Part shown: in pieces, positions 35,606 through 47,300 of the stretch
Position numbering within the stretch: the first letter of the stretch is position 1
Layout: each line of letters starts with the position of its first letter
Source: Flavobacteriaceae bacterium
Lineage (GTDB): Bacteria > Bacteroidota > Bacteroidia > Flavobacteriales > Flavobacteriaceae
Direction of reading: 5' to 3'
DNA: 53,561 bases
NCBI GenBank assembly: GCA_002694465.1
Contig: NZMG01000006.1
Location: forward strand, 86,880 to 140,440
The notes under the pieces: model-generated
Database searches by the model: none
The model's input: the letters and a program-made list of their open reading frames with translations, nothing else
What the model was told of the DNA's origin: nothing
Made by a program: the position numbers and the translations under genes

Positions 35606-37132
35606 TTATTTTAACATTTTACTTAATATTCCCAGTACACTTCGTATTACTGTGGGGCTTGTGATTACTTTTTCGAGAGTGCTTTTGCCTCTTCTTCGGG
35701 AAGTAGTTCTTCGTGTTGTGGATCGTTGGGCTTCTGCTTTTTCTTTTTCTGCTTTTTCTTTTGCTTCTTTTAGATTTGCTGTTTCAATTTTTTTATTCAG
35801 CATTTCATAAGCACTATCACGGTCTATTTCTTCGTTGTACTCTTTTATTAATTTTGAACCTTCTAATAAATCTTTCAATTCTTCATCTTCCAATATATCC
35901 ATCCTACTCATTGGTGCTCGTAGCATAGTAGCCGCCAGGGGAGTTGGAATTCCCTTTTCATTTAATGCAGAAACTAAGGCTTCACCAATTCCTAACGAAG
36001 TTAAAACCTCATCGGTTTTGTAGTAATCGGATAAAGGATAATTTTCTGCAGTGAGTTTAATGGCTTTTCTATCTTTCGCAGTAAAAGCACGTAATGCATG
36101 CTGTATTTTTAAACCTAACTGACTTAGTACTGCGTCGGGCACGTCGGTTGGATTTTGAGTGACAAAATAAAGTCCAACTCCTTTAGATCGAATTAATTTT
36201 ACAATACTTTCAATTTGGTCAAGTAAGGCATCACTGGCTTCTTTAAAAATAAGATGCGCCTCATCAATAAAAATAACTAGTTCGGGTCTGCCGCTGTCTC
36301 CTTGCTCTGGGAAGGTAGCATAAATTTCGGCTAACAAACACAACATAAAGGTTGAGAATAATTTTGGCCGATCTTGGATATCGGTTAACCGAACAATGTT
36401 TATATAGCCTCTTCCGTTTTCATCAATCCGAAGTAAATCGTCTGTGTCAAAAGATTTTTCACCAAAGAAAAGATCACCGCCTTGTTGTTCTAATTCTACA
36501 ATTTTGCGAAGAATGGCTCCCGAGGTGGCTGGGGATATTCTTCCATAGGCTTTTTCAATTTCATCCTTTCCTTCGTCTGAGGCATATTGAAGAATTTTCT
36601 TTAAATCTTTAAGGTCTAAAAGGGGTAGTTTATTGTCGTCACAATACTTAAACAGAATGGACATGACTCCCGATTGGGCTTCAGACAGGTCTAATATTCT
36701 TGAAATTAGGACAGGGCCAAACTCACTTACCGTGGCTCTTAAACGCACTCCGTTTTGTTCAGAAAGCGTTAAAATTTCCACAGGAAATCCTTTGGCTTCA
36801 AAGGGAAGGCCAATTTGGGCATGACGCTCATCAATTTTTGGGTGTCCTGGGCTTGGTTGGGCAATACCACTTAAGTCACCTTTCATATCCATTAATAAGA
36901 CAGGAATTCCTTTGTCGGATAGATTTTCAGCCAAGACTTGCAGGGTTTTTGTTTTTCCTGTTCCAGTGGCCCCAGCGATAAGTCCGTGTCGGTTTAAGGT
37001 TTTTAAAGGAACTTTTACGTAAGCATTGGTTAGGGTTTCTCCATCCAGCATTGCTGCTCCCAATGTAATCGAATCTCCTTTAGTGGTATAACCTTCGGTT
37101 ATGTGGTCAAAAAAAGCTTGTTTGTCTGCCAT
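35606..37132 (-). CDS. HerA-like ATPase, DUF853 family
   Basis: The product from the ATG at 37132 (MADKQAFFDHITEGY) is 508 residues; the frame is open nine codons further up but those are not family-like. It has a Walker A in GLIAGATGTGKTKTLQVLA near residue 40 and a Walker B in ELVIFIDEAHLIF. The following RSKGVGLYFVTQNPTDVPDAVLSQL is typical of HerA/FtsK-type ATPases. A Lys/Glu/Ala-rich tail leads to a short conserved C-terminal piece. No NurA-like nuclease gene is adjacent, so a DNA-end-processing or defence role is not supported by context. Confidence 0.88.
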   Translation of the reverse strand: MADKQAFFDHITEGYTTKGDSITLGAAMLDGETLTNAYVKVPLKTLNRHGLIAGATGTGKTKTLQVLAENLSDKGIPVLLMDMKGDLSGIAQPSPGHPKIDERHAQIGLPFEAKGFPVEILTLSEQNGVRLRATVSEFGPVLISRILDLSEAQSGVMSILFKYCDDNKLPLLDLKDLKKILQYASDEGKDEIEKAYGRISPATSGAILRKIVELEQQGGDLFFGEKSFDTDDLLRIDENGRGYINIVRLTDIQDRPKLFSTFMLCLLAEIYATFPEQGDSGRPELVIFIDEAHLIFKEASDALLDQIESIVKLIRSKGVGLYFVTQNPTDVPDAVLSQLGLKIQHALRAFTAKDRKAIKLTAENYPLSDYYKTDEVLTSLGIGEALVSALNEKGIPTPLAATMLRAPMSRMDILEDEELKDLLEGSKLIKEYNEEIDRDSAYEMLNKKIETANLKEAKEKAEKEKAEAQRSTTRRTTSRRRGKSTLEKVITSPTVIRSVLGILSKMLK

Positions 37133-37217
37133 CTTCAAAATTTTAGGTAAAAATAGCAATTGTATGGTAGCTACTAAAAATATTCAGTATTTTAATTGAA
37201 ACTTTTAATATATAATC

Positions 37218-37700
37218 ATGAAATTCATTCGAGTAATTTTAGGTATTGGTATTTTTTCTTTTCTCTTTAGCTGTTCGGAATCTAAAAATGAAATAAAAAG
37301 CAGCAAGAATACAAATTCATTTGAGGCTCCTATTTTTCATAAATCTCATGAGCCCAATAAGCAGGATGTTCCATTTAGTGATGCTGTTCAAATAGGAAAT
37401 ACATTTTATCTGTCGGGACAGATTGGCATGAATCATGACACTCGTGAATTAGTAACAGGTGGATTTGAAGCCGAAACACTACAAACAATAGAAAACATAC
37501 GGGATGTTTTATGGGTTCACAAGGTGCGCTTAACTGATGTCGTTAAAGTAACCGTAATACTCGAAAATATGGAAGACTTTCTGGTGTTTAATAAAATATA
37601 TGAAACCTATTTTCCTCAAAAACCAGCCAGAACTACGTTTGCTGCAAAGGCACTGGTAAAAGGAGCAAAGATAGAGATAGAGGTTGTTGCTGTAAAATAG
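37218..37700 (+). CDS. Exported RidA-family protein (lipoprotein)
   Basis: RidA proteins hydrolyse reactive enamines and imines formed by PLP enzymes, usually in the cytoplasm. This 160-residue product has a lipoprotein signal (FIRVILGIGIFSFLFSC, Cys19) and a linker. The full RidA fold then runs from about residue 43: AVQIGNTFYLSGQIGM, ETLQTIENIRDVL, VVKVTVILENMEDF and PARTTFAAKALVKGAKIEIE. The last block holds the substrate-binding Arg and Glu. An envelope location is unusual but known for some RidA subgroups. It stands alone between the HerA-like gene and queE. Confidence 0.88.
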   Translation: MKFIRVILGIGIFSFLFSCSESKNEIKSSKNTNSFEAPIFHKSHEPNKQDVPFSDAVQIGNTFYLSGQIGMNHDTRELVTGGFEAETLQTIENIRDVLWVHKVRLTDVVKVTVILENMEDFLVFNKIYETYFPQKPARTTFAAKALVKGAKIEIEVVAVK

Positions 37701-37779
37701 GATTCTTCAGAATTAAATCGCGGGTAAAAATTCGAATAACAGGTAGTTGCTAAGAGCAAATTACTGTAAATTTGCCCTC

Positions 37780-38409
37780 ATGGAAGCACAAGTACAAGAT
37801 TTGGTTGAAAAAGGAATCATGCTACCCTTAATGGAAGAGTTTTACACCATCCAAGGTGAGGGCTATCATAAAGGTGCAGCGGCTTACTTTATTAGAGTAG
37901 GAGGGTGCGATGTGGGATGCCATTGGTGCGATGTAAAAGAAAGTTGGAATCCTGCCATTCATCCCCCTACAGAAATTAAAAAAATTGCTGTAAATGCTTC
38001 AAAATTTTCCAAAACAATTGTAGTTACGGGAGGAGAGCCCCTTACTTGGGATATGGGACCTCTTACTTCTTTACTTAAAGAAAAAGGATTAAACACCCAT
38101 ATTGAAACCTCGGGGGCATACCCCTTGTCAGGTACTTGGGATTGGATTTGTCTTTCACCCAAAAAATTAAAACTTCCTACCAAAGAAATTTATCAAAAGG
38201 CAGATGAGCTTAAAATTATTATTTACAATAAAGATGATTTTAAATTTGCTGAAGAACAAGCTGCAAAAGTAGATACAAGATGCAAACTTTACTTGCAACC
38301 CGAATGGAGCAAAAGAGAAAAGATGATTCCTGAAATAGTCGCATATGTGATGCAAAACCCCAAGTGGGTGGTGTCTTTACAAACCCATAAGTATTTAAAT
38401 ATTCCATAA
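37780..38409 (+). CDS. queE: 7-carboxy-7-deazaguanine synthase
   Basis: QueE is a radical-SAM enzyme that makes 7-carboxy-7-deazaguanine on the way to queuosine. The ATG at 37780 gives 209 residues; the upstream TTG at 37747 is rejected because it adds no family residues. The cluster-binding CX3CX2C is in GGCDVGCHWCDVKESW, followed by VVTGGEPL and HIETSGAYPL. FYTIQGEGYHKG near the N-terminus binds substrate in the family. No queC or queD lies next to it. A bidirectional terminator follows. Confidence 0.95.
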   Translation: MEAQVQDLVEKGIMLPLMEEFYTIQGEGYHKGAAAYFIRVGGCDVGCHWCDVKESWNPAIHPPTEIKKIAVNASKFSKTIVVTGGEPLTWDMGPLTSLLKEKGLNTHIETSGAYPLSGTWDWICLSPKKLKLPTKEIYQKADELKIIIYNKDDFKFAEEQAAKVDTRCKLYLQPEWSKREKMIPEIVAYVMQNPKWVVSLQTHKYLNIP

Positions 38410-38410
38410 A

Positions 38411-38438
38411 AAAAGCCAAAACAATTGTTTTGGCTTTT
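38411..38438. terminator. Bidirectional terminator between queE and the DUF2911 gene
   Basis: AAAAGCCAAAAC at 38411-38422 pairs exactly with GTTTTGGCTTTT at 38427-38438 around AATT. A-runs and T-runs flank both sides, so it can end both convergent genes. Confidence 0.88.
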
Positions 38439-38444
38439 TAAGAT

Positions 38445-39002
38445 TTATTTTGCGAATCTATCTTTAAAGGGGACTATAACTCGAACGTTATCCCATCCTA
38501 AGTGCATGTCAACTCCTCCTTTGCTGCCTTCAAAAGCAATAGAGAAGGCTTCAAGCGAATCCTTTTTAACTGTTACAGGAACTTTAATTCTTGCAACATC
38601 GTTCTTTTCATTGTAAAAATAAGATCCCCATACGTTTATATCTTTATTAATTATGATAGTCCATGTCTTTTCTCCTGGAATGGTGAAAAGTGTATAGGTT
38701 CCTGCTTTAATAGGAGTTTCTCCAAGAAACATGTCCTTGTAGAATGTAATTTCTGTAGCTTCATTAGCGCCAGTTCTCCAAACCTTCCCATTAGGGGCAA
38801 GTTCACTTAATGATCTTCCTTTTAATTGAGGTCTACTATAAACCACTTTAACTTCTTTTAAAGAAATTTTGTAGTCGCTTGGATATGAAGCCGCATCCAT
38901 AGGACTAACATCAAGATTGCTGAATTTTTGAGCCATAGACTCAGTTGTAAAAGACATTGCTATAAAAAACAATAATGCTGTGATAATTGAATATTTTTTC
39001 AT
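38445..39002 (-). CDS. DUF2911 domain periplasmic protein
   Basis: The 185-residue product has a signal peptide (IITALLFFIAMSFTTESMAQ) and the DUF2911 pattern. This includes VVYSRPQLKGRSLSELAPNG, VWRTGANEATEITF, LGETPIKAGTYTLFTIPGEK, WTIIINKDINVWGSY and LGWDNVRVIVPF. The fold is predicted to be a beta sandwich. The family is common in Bacteroidota and has no established function. It is convergent with queE across a shared terminator and divergent from gyrB over about 275 bases. Confidence 0.88.
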   Translation of the reverse strand: MKKYSIITALLFFIAMSFTTESMAQKFSNLDVSPMDAASYPSDYKISLKEVKVVYSRPQLKGRSLSELAPNGKVWRTGANEATEITFYKDMFLGETPIKAGTYTLFTIPGEKTWTIIINKDINVWGSYFYNEKNDVARIKVPVTVKKDSLEAFSIAFEGSKGGVDMHLGWDNVRVIVPFKDRFAK

Positions 39003-41218
<2,216 letters not shown>

Positions 41219-41243
41219 CTACTTTTTTAAAAAGCAATGTTTT

Positions 41244-41272
41244 AAAAATACCCCTTACTGGGGTATTTTTTT
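41244..41272 (+). terminator. Terminator after gyrB
   Basis: AAAAATACCCC at 41244-41254 pairs exactly with GGGGTATTTTT at 41260-41270 around a five-base loop, followed by more T. It lies 25 bases after the gyrB stop. Confidence 0.9.
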
Positions 41273-41320
41273 GTTTTGAAGTTGCTATCTTTATTCAATA
41301 ACTAACCAAAACTTCGAAGT

Positions 41321-42370
41321 ATGAAAATTATTAAAGTTGCATTTTGTGTATTGTTATTTCAGAATATTTCTTTTTCCCAAGAACTTGAAAGTATCCTTTT
41401 AGCGGCAGATGATGCAGAAAGTTTAACTCAAGCTTATATTAATCCAGCATTAAAAGGTATCGTTTACAGTATGAATGATGGTTGGTATACAACCGGAAAA
41501 ACCCATGAACTTTTTGGGTTCGATATTACCATAGGCGCAAATTTGGCTTTGGTTCCAGACGATGATAAAGAATTTCTTTTTCGATCTTCAGACTATAATT
41601 TTGTGACTTCGCAAGTAGGAAGTCAGCAAAATGTCTCAACTGTATTGGGAGATGACACCAACAGTACATTTTTTGATGTGAGAATACCAGTAGGTGATGG
41701 CACGGTGAAGGTAGCCGAATTTGAAATGCCCGGAGGTATTGGTGAAGATTTTCCATTAAAAGGGGTGCCTGCTCCTATTGTACAAGTTGGATTTGGATTG
41801 CCAAAGAGCACAGATTTTAAACTTCGTTTTGTGCCAAATCTAGGGATTGATGATAAAGTAAAGAATTTTGTTATTGGGTTAGGATTGCAACATAATATTT
41901 CACAATATATTCCTACAATGGACGAATCTCCTTTTAGCTTAAGCGCACTGGTGGCTTATGGACATACAAAAGTGACTTATGCTATTGACGATGAAGAGGC
42001 ACTAGATGATGTGACGGTTGAAAATGGAGAAGCCGAGTTTAAATTGAATACCTTGTCTATTCAAGCAATTGGATCTGTAGATTTAAAGATTGTTGATTTT
42101 TTTGGTTCCATAGGTTTTGGGAGAGGTGGCAGTAAACTAGCTTTAAATGGAGATTACACGCTTACTTATCAACTAGAAGATAGTGAGGGAAATAATATTG
42201 GAACGGTTCAGGAAACCATTTCAAACCCCTTAAATTTTAAAGCCGATGTAAATAGTGTTAGATTAGGCTTGGGAACACGAATTAATTTAAGTGTCTTTAA
42301 AATATTTGCATCGTACACACTTCAGGAGTATAGTAATATTTCAGCTGGGATTGCCGTAAGTGTTCGTTAA
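41321..42370 (+). CDS. Outer-membrane protein of DUF6588 type
   Basis: The 349-residue product has a signal peptide (VAFCVLLFQNISFSQ) and then a family-typical start: ESILLAADDAESLTQAYINP, MNDGWYTTGKTHELFGFDIT. The rest alternates short strands and polar turns and ends KIFASYTLQEYSNISAGIAV, suggesting a 12- to 14-strand barrel. I match it from memory to DUF6588, a flavobacterial family of unknown function. Acidic turns (DDEEALDDVTVENGEAEF) would face outward. It stands alone between gyrB and mdh. Confidence 0.7.
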   Translation: MKIIKVAFCVLLFQNISFSQELESILLAADDAESLTQAYINPALKGIVYSMNDGWYTTGKTHELFGFDITIGANLALVPDDDKEFLFRSSDYNFVTSQVGSQQNVSTVLGDDTNSTFFDVRIPVGDGTVKVAEFEMPGGIGEDFPLKGVPAPIVQVGFGLPKSTDFKLRFVPNLGIDDKVKNFVIGLGLQHNISQYIPTMDESPFSLSALVAYGHTKVTYAIDDEEALDDVTVENGEAEFKLNTLSIQAIGSVDLKIVDFFGSIGFGRGGSKLALNGDYTLTYQLEDSEGNNIGTVQETISNPLNFKADVNSVRLGLGTRINLSVFKIFASYTLQEYSNISAGIAVSVR

Positions 42371-42450
42371 CCTCATGTAACTGAGTAGTTTATTTTATTT
42401 GAAAACCATTTTTGTTCTGGTTTTTAGTAGGATGACTGTTTAGAAATTGA

Positions 42451-42458
42451 TACTTTTG
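42451..42458 (+). promoter_or_regulatory. Candidate promoter -7 element for mdh
   Basis: TACTTTTG matches TAnnTTTG, 57 bases before the mdh ATG. No clear TTG was found at the -33 position, so confidence is moderate. Confidence 0.45.
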
Positions 42459-42514
42459 CAGCGTCTGAAAATTCAGATTTTAAAAGAAATATTCAACTTA
42501 AAATTAAAGAGATA

Positions 42515-43441
42515 ATGAAAGTTACTGTTGTAGGAGCAGGTGCTGTGGGTGCTAGTTGTGCCGAGTACATTGCTATTAAAGATTTTGCAAGCGAAGTAGT
42601 ATTGTTAGACATTAAAGAAGGCTATGCCGAAGGAAAGGCAATGGACCTTATGCAAACGGCTCCTTTAAATGGATTTGATACCAAAATTACGGGTTCAACC
42701 AATGATTATTCAAAAACAGCAGGAAGTCAAATTTGTGTTATCACTTCAGGAATTCCGAGAAAACCTGGGATGACTCGTGAAGAATTAATTGGAATTAATG
42801 CCGGAATTGTAAAAACAGTAGCAACAAGTTTGGTAAAGCATTCTCCAGATACCATTTTAATTGTGGTGAGTAATCCTATGGATACTATGACCTACTTGGC
42901 TCATAAGGTAACGGGATTGCCAAAAAATAGAATTATAGGAATGGGAGGGGCTTTAGACAGCGCACGTTTTAAATATCGTTTAGCTGAAGCTTTAGGGGCT
43001 CCTTTAAGTGATGTGGACGGAATGGTAATTGGTGGCCATAGTGATACAGGAATGATTCCATTAACACGCTTAGCCACTAGAAATAGTGTGCCTGTTTCAA
43101 AATTTATTTCAGGAGAAAGATTACAACAAGTAATGGAAGATACCAAAGTAGGAGGTGCAACGCTCACCAAGTTACTTGGAACTTCAGCTTGGTATGCTCC
43201 TGGAGCAGCGGTTTCGGCCTTAGTGCAAGCCATTGCATGTGACCAAAAGAAAATGTTCCCATGTTCTACTATGCTCAATGGTGAATATGGAATGAGTGAC
43301 ATTTGTATCGGAGTGCCAGTTATTTTAGGAAAAAACGGAATAGAAAAAATAGTAGAAATCGAACTAACTGACTCTGAAAAAGCACATATGAAGGAAAGTG
43401 CTGAGGGTGTGAGTAAAACGAACAACCTATTAGAATTTTAA
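42515..43441 (+). CDS. mdh: Malate dehydrogenase (NAD-dependent, LDH-like type)
   Basis: Malate dehydrogenase oxidises malate to oxaloacetate for citrate synthase. The 308-residue product has the Rossmann start KVTVVGAGAVGASCAEYIA with Asp in VVLLDIKEG as NAD-binding residue. The substrate-binding Arg pair is in ITSGIPRKPGMTREEL and the catalytic His is in VIGGHSDTGMIPL. Its Arg-rich loop IPRKPGMTR identifies malate and not lactate. It has its own promoter element and terminator. It is a single transcription unit. Confidence 0.96.
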   Translation: MKVTVVGAGAVGASCAEYIAIKDFASEVVLLDIKEGYAEGKAMDLMQTAPLNGFDTKITGSTNDYSKTAGSQICVITSGIPRKPGMTREELIGINAGIVKTVATSLVKHSPDTILIVVSNPMDTMTYLAHKVTGLPKNRIIGMGGALDSARFKYRLAEALGAPLSDVDGMVIGGHSDTGMIPLTRLATRNSVPVSKFISGERLQQVMEDTKVGGATLTKLLGTSAWYAPGAAVSALVQAIACDQKKMFPCSTMLNGEYGMSDICIGVPVILGKNGIEKIVEIELTDSEKAHMKESAEGVSKTNNLLEF

Positions 43442-43469
43442 ATTAACCTTATATAAGGTGATAAATAGT

Positions 43470-43499
43470 AAAGACTGTAGTAATACAGTCTTTATTTTT
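43470..43499 (+). terminator. Terminator after mdh
   Basis: AAAGACTGTA at 43470-43479 pairs exactly with TACAGTCTTT at 43484-43493 around GTAA, followed by a T-run. It ends 14 bases before the next ATG. Confidence 0.9.
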
Positions 43500-43512
43500 T
43501 TATATTTGGCGC

Positions 43513-44130
43513 ATGAACTCGAAATGGTATTTGAGTATTTTGGTAATTGCCCTTGCTTTTTTAGGAATAAGCTTGGAGCAAAAGAATGCGCCTAATCAAG
43601 AGATTTTAGTTCAGTTTAATGAAGATTTTGTAAAAACTTCTGAAACAGAAGCAGCCATTGAAACTGTAAAAAAGCAATTACAGTCCATTGGAGTTAATGA
43701 GGTCCAAGTTGTTACAATTCAAGATGGTTCTATTAAGATTACATACTATAGTACAATAGATGTTTCGTTTGTAAAAGTACTTTTCAAGAATCAAGAAAAT
43801 CTTTACTTAGCTTATGCAGGTCACCAAGAGAAGCCAGATTCTTCATCTAGTCTCCCGTCTTCAGAAAATGATAATTATATTCAGTTAAACGTAAACGAAA
43901 TTCCAGATAATTCTAATCGTGATTTAGGGTTTAACGGAGTTCTTGTTGAAGTTAAATTTGTGCGCGACCAATATGTAAATCCAATTGCGTATTTTGGTAC
44001 TTCTGAAAAGGATTTCACTTTAAAAAAATACAATGAAGCATTAAATAAGAATTTGTACTTCGATAGTACAATTATTAAAGACAATGCTTCTTATAAAATT
44101 CCAGAGGTAAGGGCAGGACCACTTACATAA
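43513..44130 (+). CDS. Conserved hypothetical exported or membrane-anchored protein
   Basis: I do not recognise this 205-residue protein. It has an N-terminal hydrophobic helix (WYLSILVIALAFLGISL) that may be a signal or an anchor, and no lipidation Cys. Next come a beta-alpha-beta segment (EILVQFNEDF, ETVKKQLQSIGVNEVQVVTI, DGSIKITYYS), a Ser-rich linker near residue 115, and a second beta-rich part. The segment around residues 50-80 resembles the periplasmic head repeats of SecD, whose gene lies next; this is only a visual likeness. It has its own short upstream region after the mdh terminator. Confidence 0.6.
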   Translation: MNSKWYLSILVIALAFLGISLEQKNAPNQEILVQFNEDFVKTSETEAAIETVKKQLQSIGVNEVQVVTIQDGSIKITYYSTIDVSFVKVLFKNQENLYLAYAGHQEKPDSSSSLPSSENDNYIQLNVNEIPDNSNRDLGFNGVLVEVKFVRDQYVNPIAYFGTSEKDFTLKKYNEALNKNLYFDSTIIKDNASYKIPEVRAGPLT

Positions 44131-44198
44131 GGGATATCTTTCCAAATTTCAATAATTTAAAAGTGAGTGGATTACAAGATTATTCTTCACTTTCAAAT

Positions 44199-44229
44199 AC
44201 GACTTTTAAAAATCAAATGTAAGAGTCGT
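44199..44229 (+). other. Inverted repeat between the hypothetical gene and secDF
   Basis: ACGACTTTT at 44199-44207 pairs with AAGAGTCGT at 44221-44229 with one G-U pair. A second, weaker stem lies just upstream (AAAGTGA at 44160-44166 with TCACTTT at 44187-44193). No U-run follows. It may end the upstream transcript or protect its 3' end. Confidence 0.4.
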
Positions 44230-44258
44230 TTCAAATTCATTTTAATCATTCATAATAA

Positions 44259-44289
44259 TTGTCAGATATAACGGTAAGTAATATATTTG
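44259..44289 (+). promoter_or_regulatory. Promoter of secDF
   Basis: TTG at 44259-44261 and TATATTTG at 44282-44289 are 20 bases apart, a good Bacteroidota promoter. The TTG would otherwise be the first possible start codon of the open frame, so the promoter argues that translation starts at the ATG at 44325. Confidence 0.65.
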
Positions 44290-44324
44290 CCCGTTTAAAA
44301 AATTTGACCAAAAAAAATATACAC

Positions 44325-47300
44325 ATGCAAAATAAAGGACTAGTTACCGTATTTGCGATTCTTTTCGGATTGGTGAGTTTATACCAATTATCCTTCACAT
44401 TTATTGCAAATAAAGTAGAAGACAATGCAAAAGAATTTGCTACCAGTAAATTTGATGCTTCGCAACCAGCAGAACGTGCTGCGGCCGAGGCACAATATTT
44501 AGATTCTGTAGCGACACAAACTCAATTTTTAGGAATTGATTATAAAACAGCTAAGGAAAAAGAGCTAAACAAAGGTCTTGACCTTAAAGGAGGTATTAAC
44601 GTAATTCTTCAAGTTTCTGTAAAAGATATCTTGGCTGGATTAGCAAATAATACCAAAGACCCTGCATTTAACCAAGCATTAGCAGATGCCACTGAACTTC
44701 AGAAAAATTCACAAAGCACCTATTTGGAATCTTTCTTTGAGGCATTTGAGGCGCTTCCTGGTGAGAACAGATTGGCTTCGGCAGATATTTTCTTCAACAA
44801 AAGTCTTGAAGGACAAATTGAAAGTAATATGACCAATGACCAAGTAAAACCGGTTATTGCAAGAAAAATTGACGAGTCTATAGCTTCTGCTTTTGAAGTA
44901 CTACGTAAGCGTATTGATAAATTTGGTGTTACACAGCCTAACCTTCAACGTTTAGGTAGTTCTGGAAGAATTTTGGTAGAGTTACCAGGGGCAAAGGATG
45001 TAGAACGTGTTAAGAAGTTATTACAAAGTACTGCTCAATTAGAATTCTGGGAAGTAGTAAAAGAAGAAGAGATTAGCTCTTTTATTGTGGAAGCAGATAC
45101 CAAATTAAAAGATCTTTTAGCCGGTAAAAAAGACACTACTTCTGTAGTTGCTGATTCTACCAAAACCCAAGAAGGAGATGATATTGAAGAATTACTAGGA
45201 GGTGAAGAGGTGGACGAAACTGCTACTGCTGAAGATACCAACCCAATTCTTTCTAGAGTACTCCCAGTAAGAGCTAGTAACCCAGGAATAGCTAGTTTTT
45301 TCATTAAAGATACTGCCGTTATCAATAGCTATTTGCGTATGCCAGAAGTACGTTCTTTGCTTAGTAATGATTTAAGAAACACTCAATTTTTATGGAGTAT
45401 TCCAGAGTTTAGTGATGCTCTTGGAGAAGAAATTACAAGCTTATATGCTATTAAAGGAAATAAAGAAATGACCCCACAATTAAGTGGTGGTGTTATTGTA
45501 GATGCACAACAATCTTATAACCAAGCCGGTCGAGTTTCTGTGACCATGCAAATGAATGGAACTGGAGCGAAGATTTGGGAGGATATGACAGAATACGCAT
45601 ACCAAAATGGAACTCAAATTGCAGTAGTACTTGATAATATTGTGTATTCTGCGCCTGGGGTGAGTAGCGGTAAAATCTCTGGAGGACGAAGTGAAATTAC
45701 GGGGGATTATACTATTGCCGAAGCCCAGGATTTAGCAAACGTTCTTCGTGCTGGTAAGCTGCCTGCTTCTGCGGATATAATTCAAGCGGAAGTTGTTGGT
45801 CCTACTTTGGGTCAAGAAGCTATTAATAGTGGTGTTCTTTCATTTATGATTGCCTTGGTAATTGTATTGCTTTGGATGATTTTCTATTACGGAAAAGCAG
45901 GAGCTTTTGCCGATGTTGCCTTAGCCGTAAACATCCTTTTTATCTTCGGAATATTAGCAGGATTAGGTGCGGTTTTAACACTTCCTGGTATTGCCGGTAT
46001 TGTTTTAACTATTGGTATGTCTGTAGATGCGAACGTACTTATTTTTGAAAGGATTCGAGAAGAGTTAGATAAAGGAAAGTCGCAACGTGATTCTATTAAT
46101 GATGGTTTCAGCAATGCACTTTCTTCTATTTTAGATGCTAACATTACTACGGGTCTTACAGGTTTAATCCTGCTTATTTTTGGAACAGGACCTATTCAAG
46201 GATTTGCTACAACATTATTAATCGGTATATGTACATCCTTATTTACTGCCATCTTTATTACAAGATTGTTTATAGATAGTTATACTAAAAATGGCAAGCC
46301 ATTAACTTGTTCAACAGGGTTAACTAAAAACTTATTCAAGAATGTAAATATTAATTTCCTAGGAAAACGTAAAATGGCGTTTATCATTTCGGGTATTTTA
46401 ATTGCAATAAGTTTAGGTTCATTATTTACGAATGGTTTAAATCAAGGAATTGATTTTGTTGGAGGAAGAACGTACACGGTTCGTTTCGATAAAGATGTAA
46501 ATGCTCTTGAAATTCAAAACGATTTAATCGCTGCCTTTGGTAGTGCTGAAGCAAAAACTTATGGTGGAAATAACCAATTAAAGATTTCTACCAAGTATAA
46601 AGTTGACCAAACAGGAAGTGATGTAGATGTCGAAGTTGAAAGAATGCTTCACGAGGCATTACAGCCAAACCTTCCAGCAGGAATGACTTACGAAGCATTT
46701 ATAGCAGACGACGATGCAAAAACAGCTGGTCGAATGGAATATTATAAAGTAAGTCCAACCATTGCAGATGATATTAAAAAGTCATCTTTCTGGGCAGTAT
46801 TAGGATCTCTAGTTGTAGTATTCCTTTATATTCTATTGCGTTTTAGAAGATGGCAGTTTAGTTTAGGTGCTGTTGCGGCGGTGTTCCACGATGTACTTAT
46901 TGTATTAGGAGTATTCTCGCTTACCTATAAATTTATGCCTTTTAGTATGGAAATTGACCAATCTTTTATTGCTGCGATATTGACGGTAATTGGTTACTCA
47001 CTTAACGATACTGTGGTTGTATTTGACCGTATTAGAGAATTTTTTAACGAGCACACCACATGGAAAATGCCTAAATTAATTAATGGGGCATTAAATAGTA
47101 CTTTAAGCCGTACTTTAAATACCTCGTTGACTACACTATTGGTGTTGTTGTGTATGTTTATTTTTGGTGCTGAATCTATTAGAGGATTGTTATTTGCCAT
47201 TATGGTGGGTATTATTGTTGGTACCTATTCATCATTGTTTATTGCTACACCCATTTTCTACGATACAGTGAGAAAAAGAGGAATTGATCTAAGTGATAAA

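Noticed and set aside
35606..37132. HerA-like ATPase as part of a HerA/NurA or defence system
   Set aside because: No nuclease, restriction, toxin or other defence gene lies next to it; neighbours are a lipoprotein and an exported RidA, and the DUF853 subfamily is common in ordinary chromosomes.
37747..37779. A TTG start for queE
   Set aside because: The extra 11 residues are not family-like, and an ATG at 37780 gives a normal N-terminus.
42901..43425. A 174-codon open frame on the minus strand inside mdh
   Set aside because: It lies fully opposite a well-supported gene and has no domain pattern; its composition is that of an antisense shadow.
43446..43458. Small palindrome ACCTTATATAAGGT after mdh as an operator
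   Set aside because: It lies between the stop codon and the terminator of mdh, where an operator is unlikely; it is probably a chance AT-rich palindrome.
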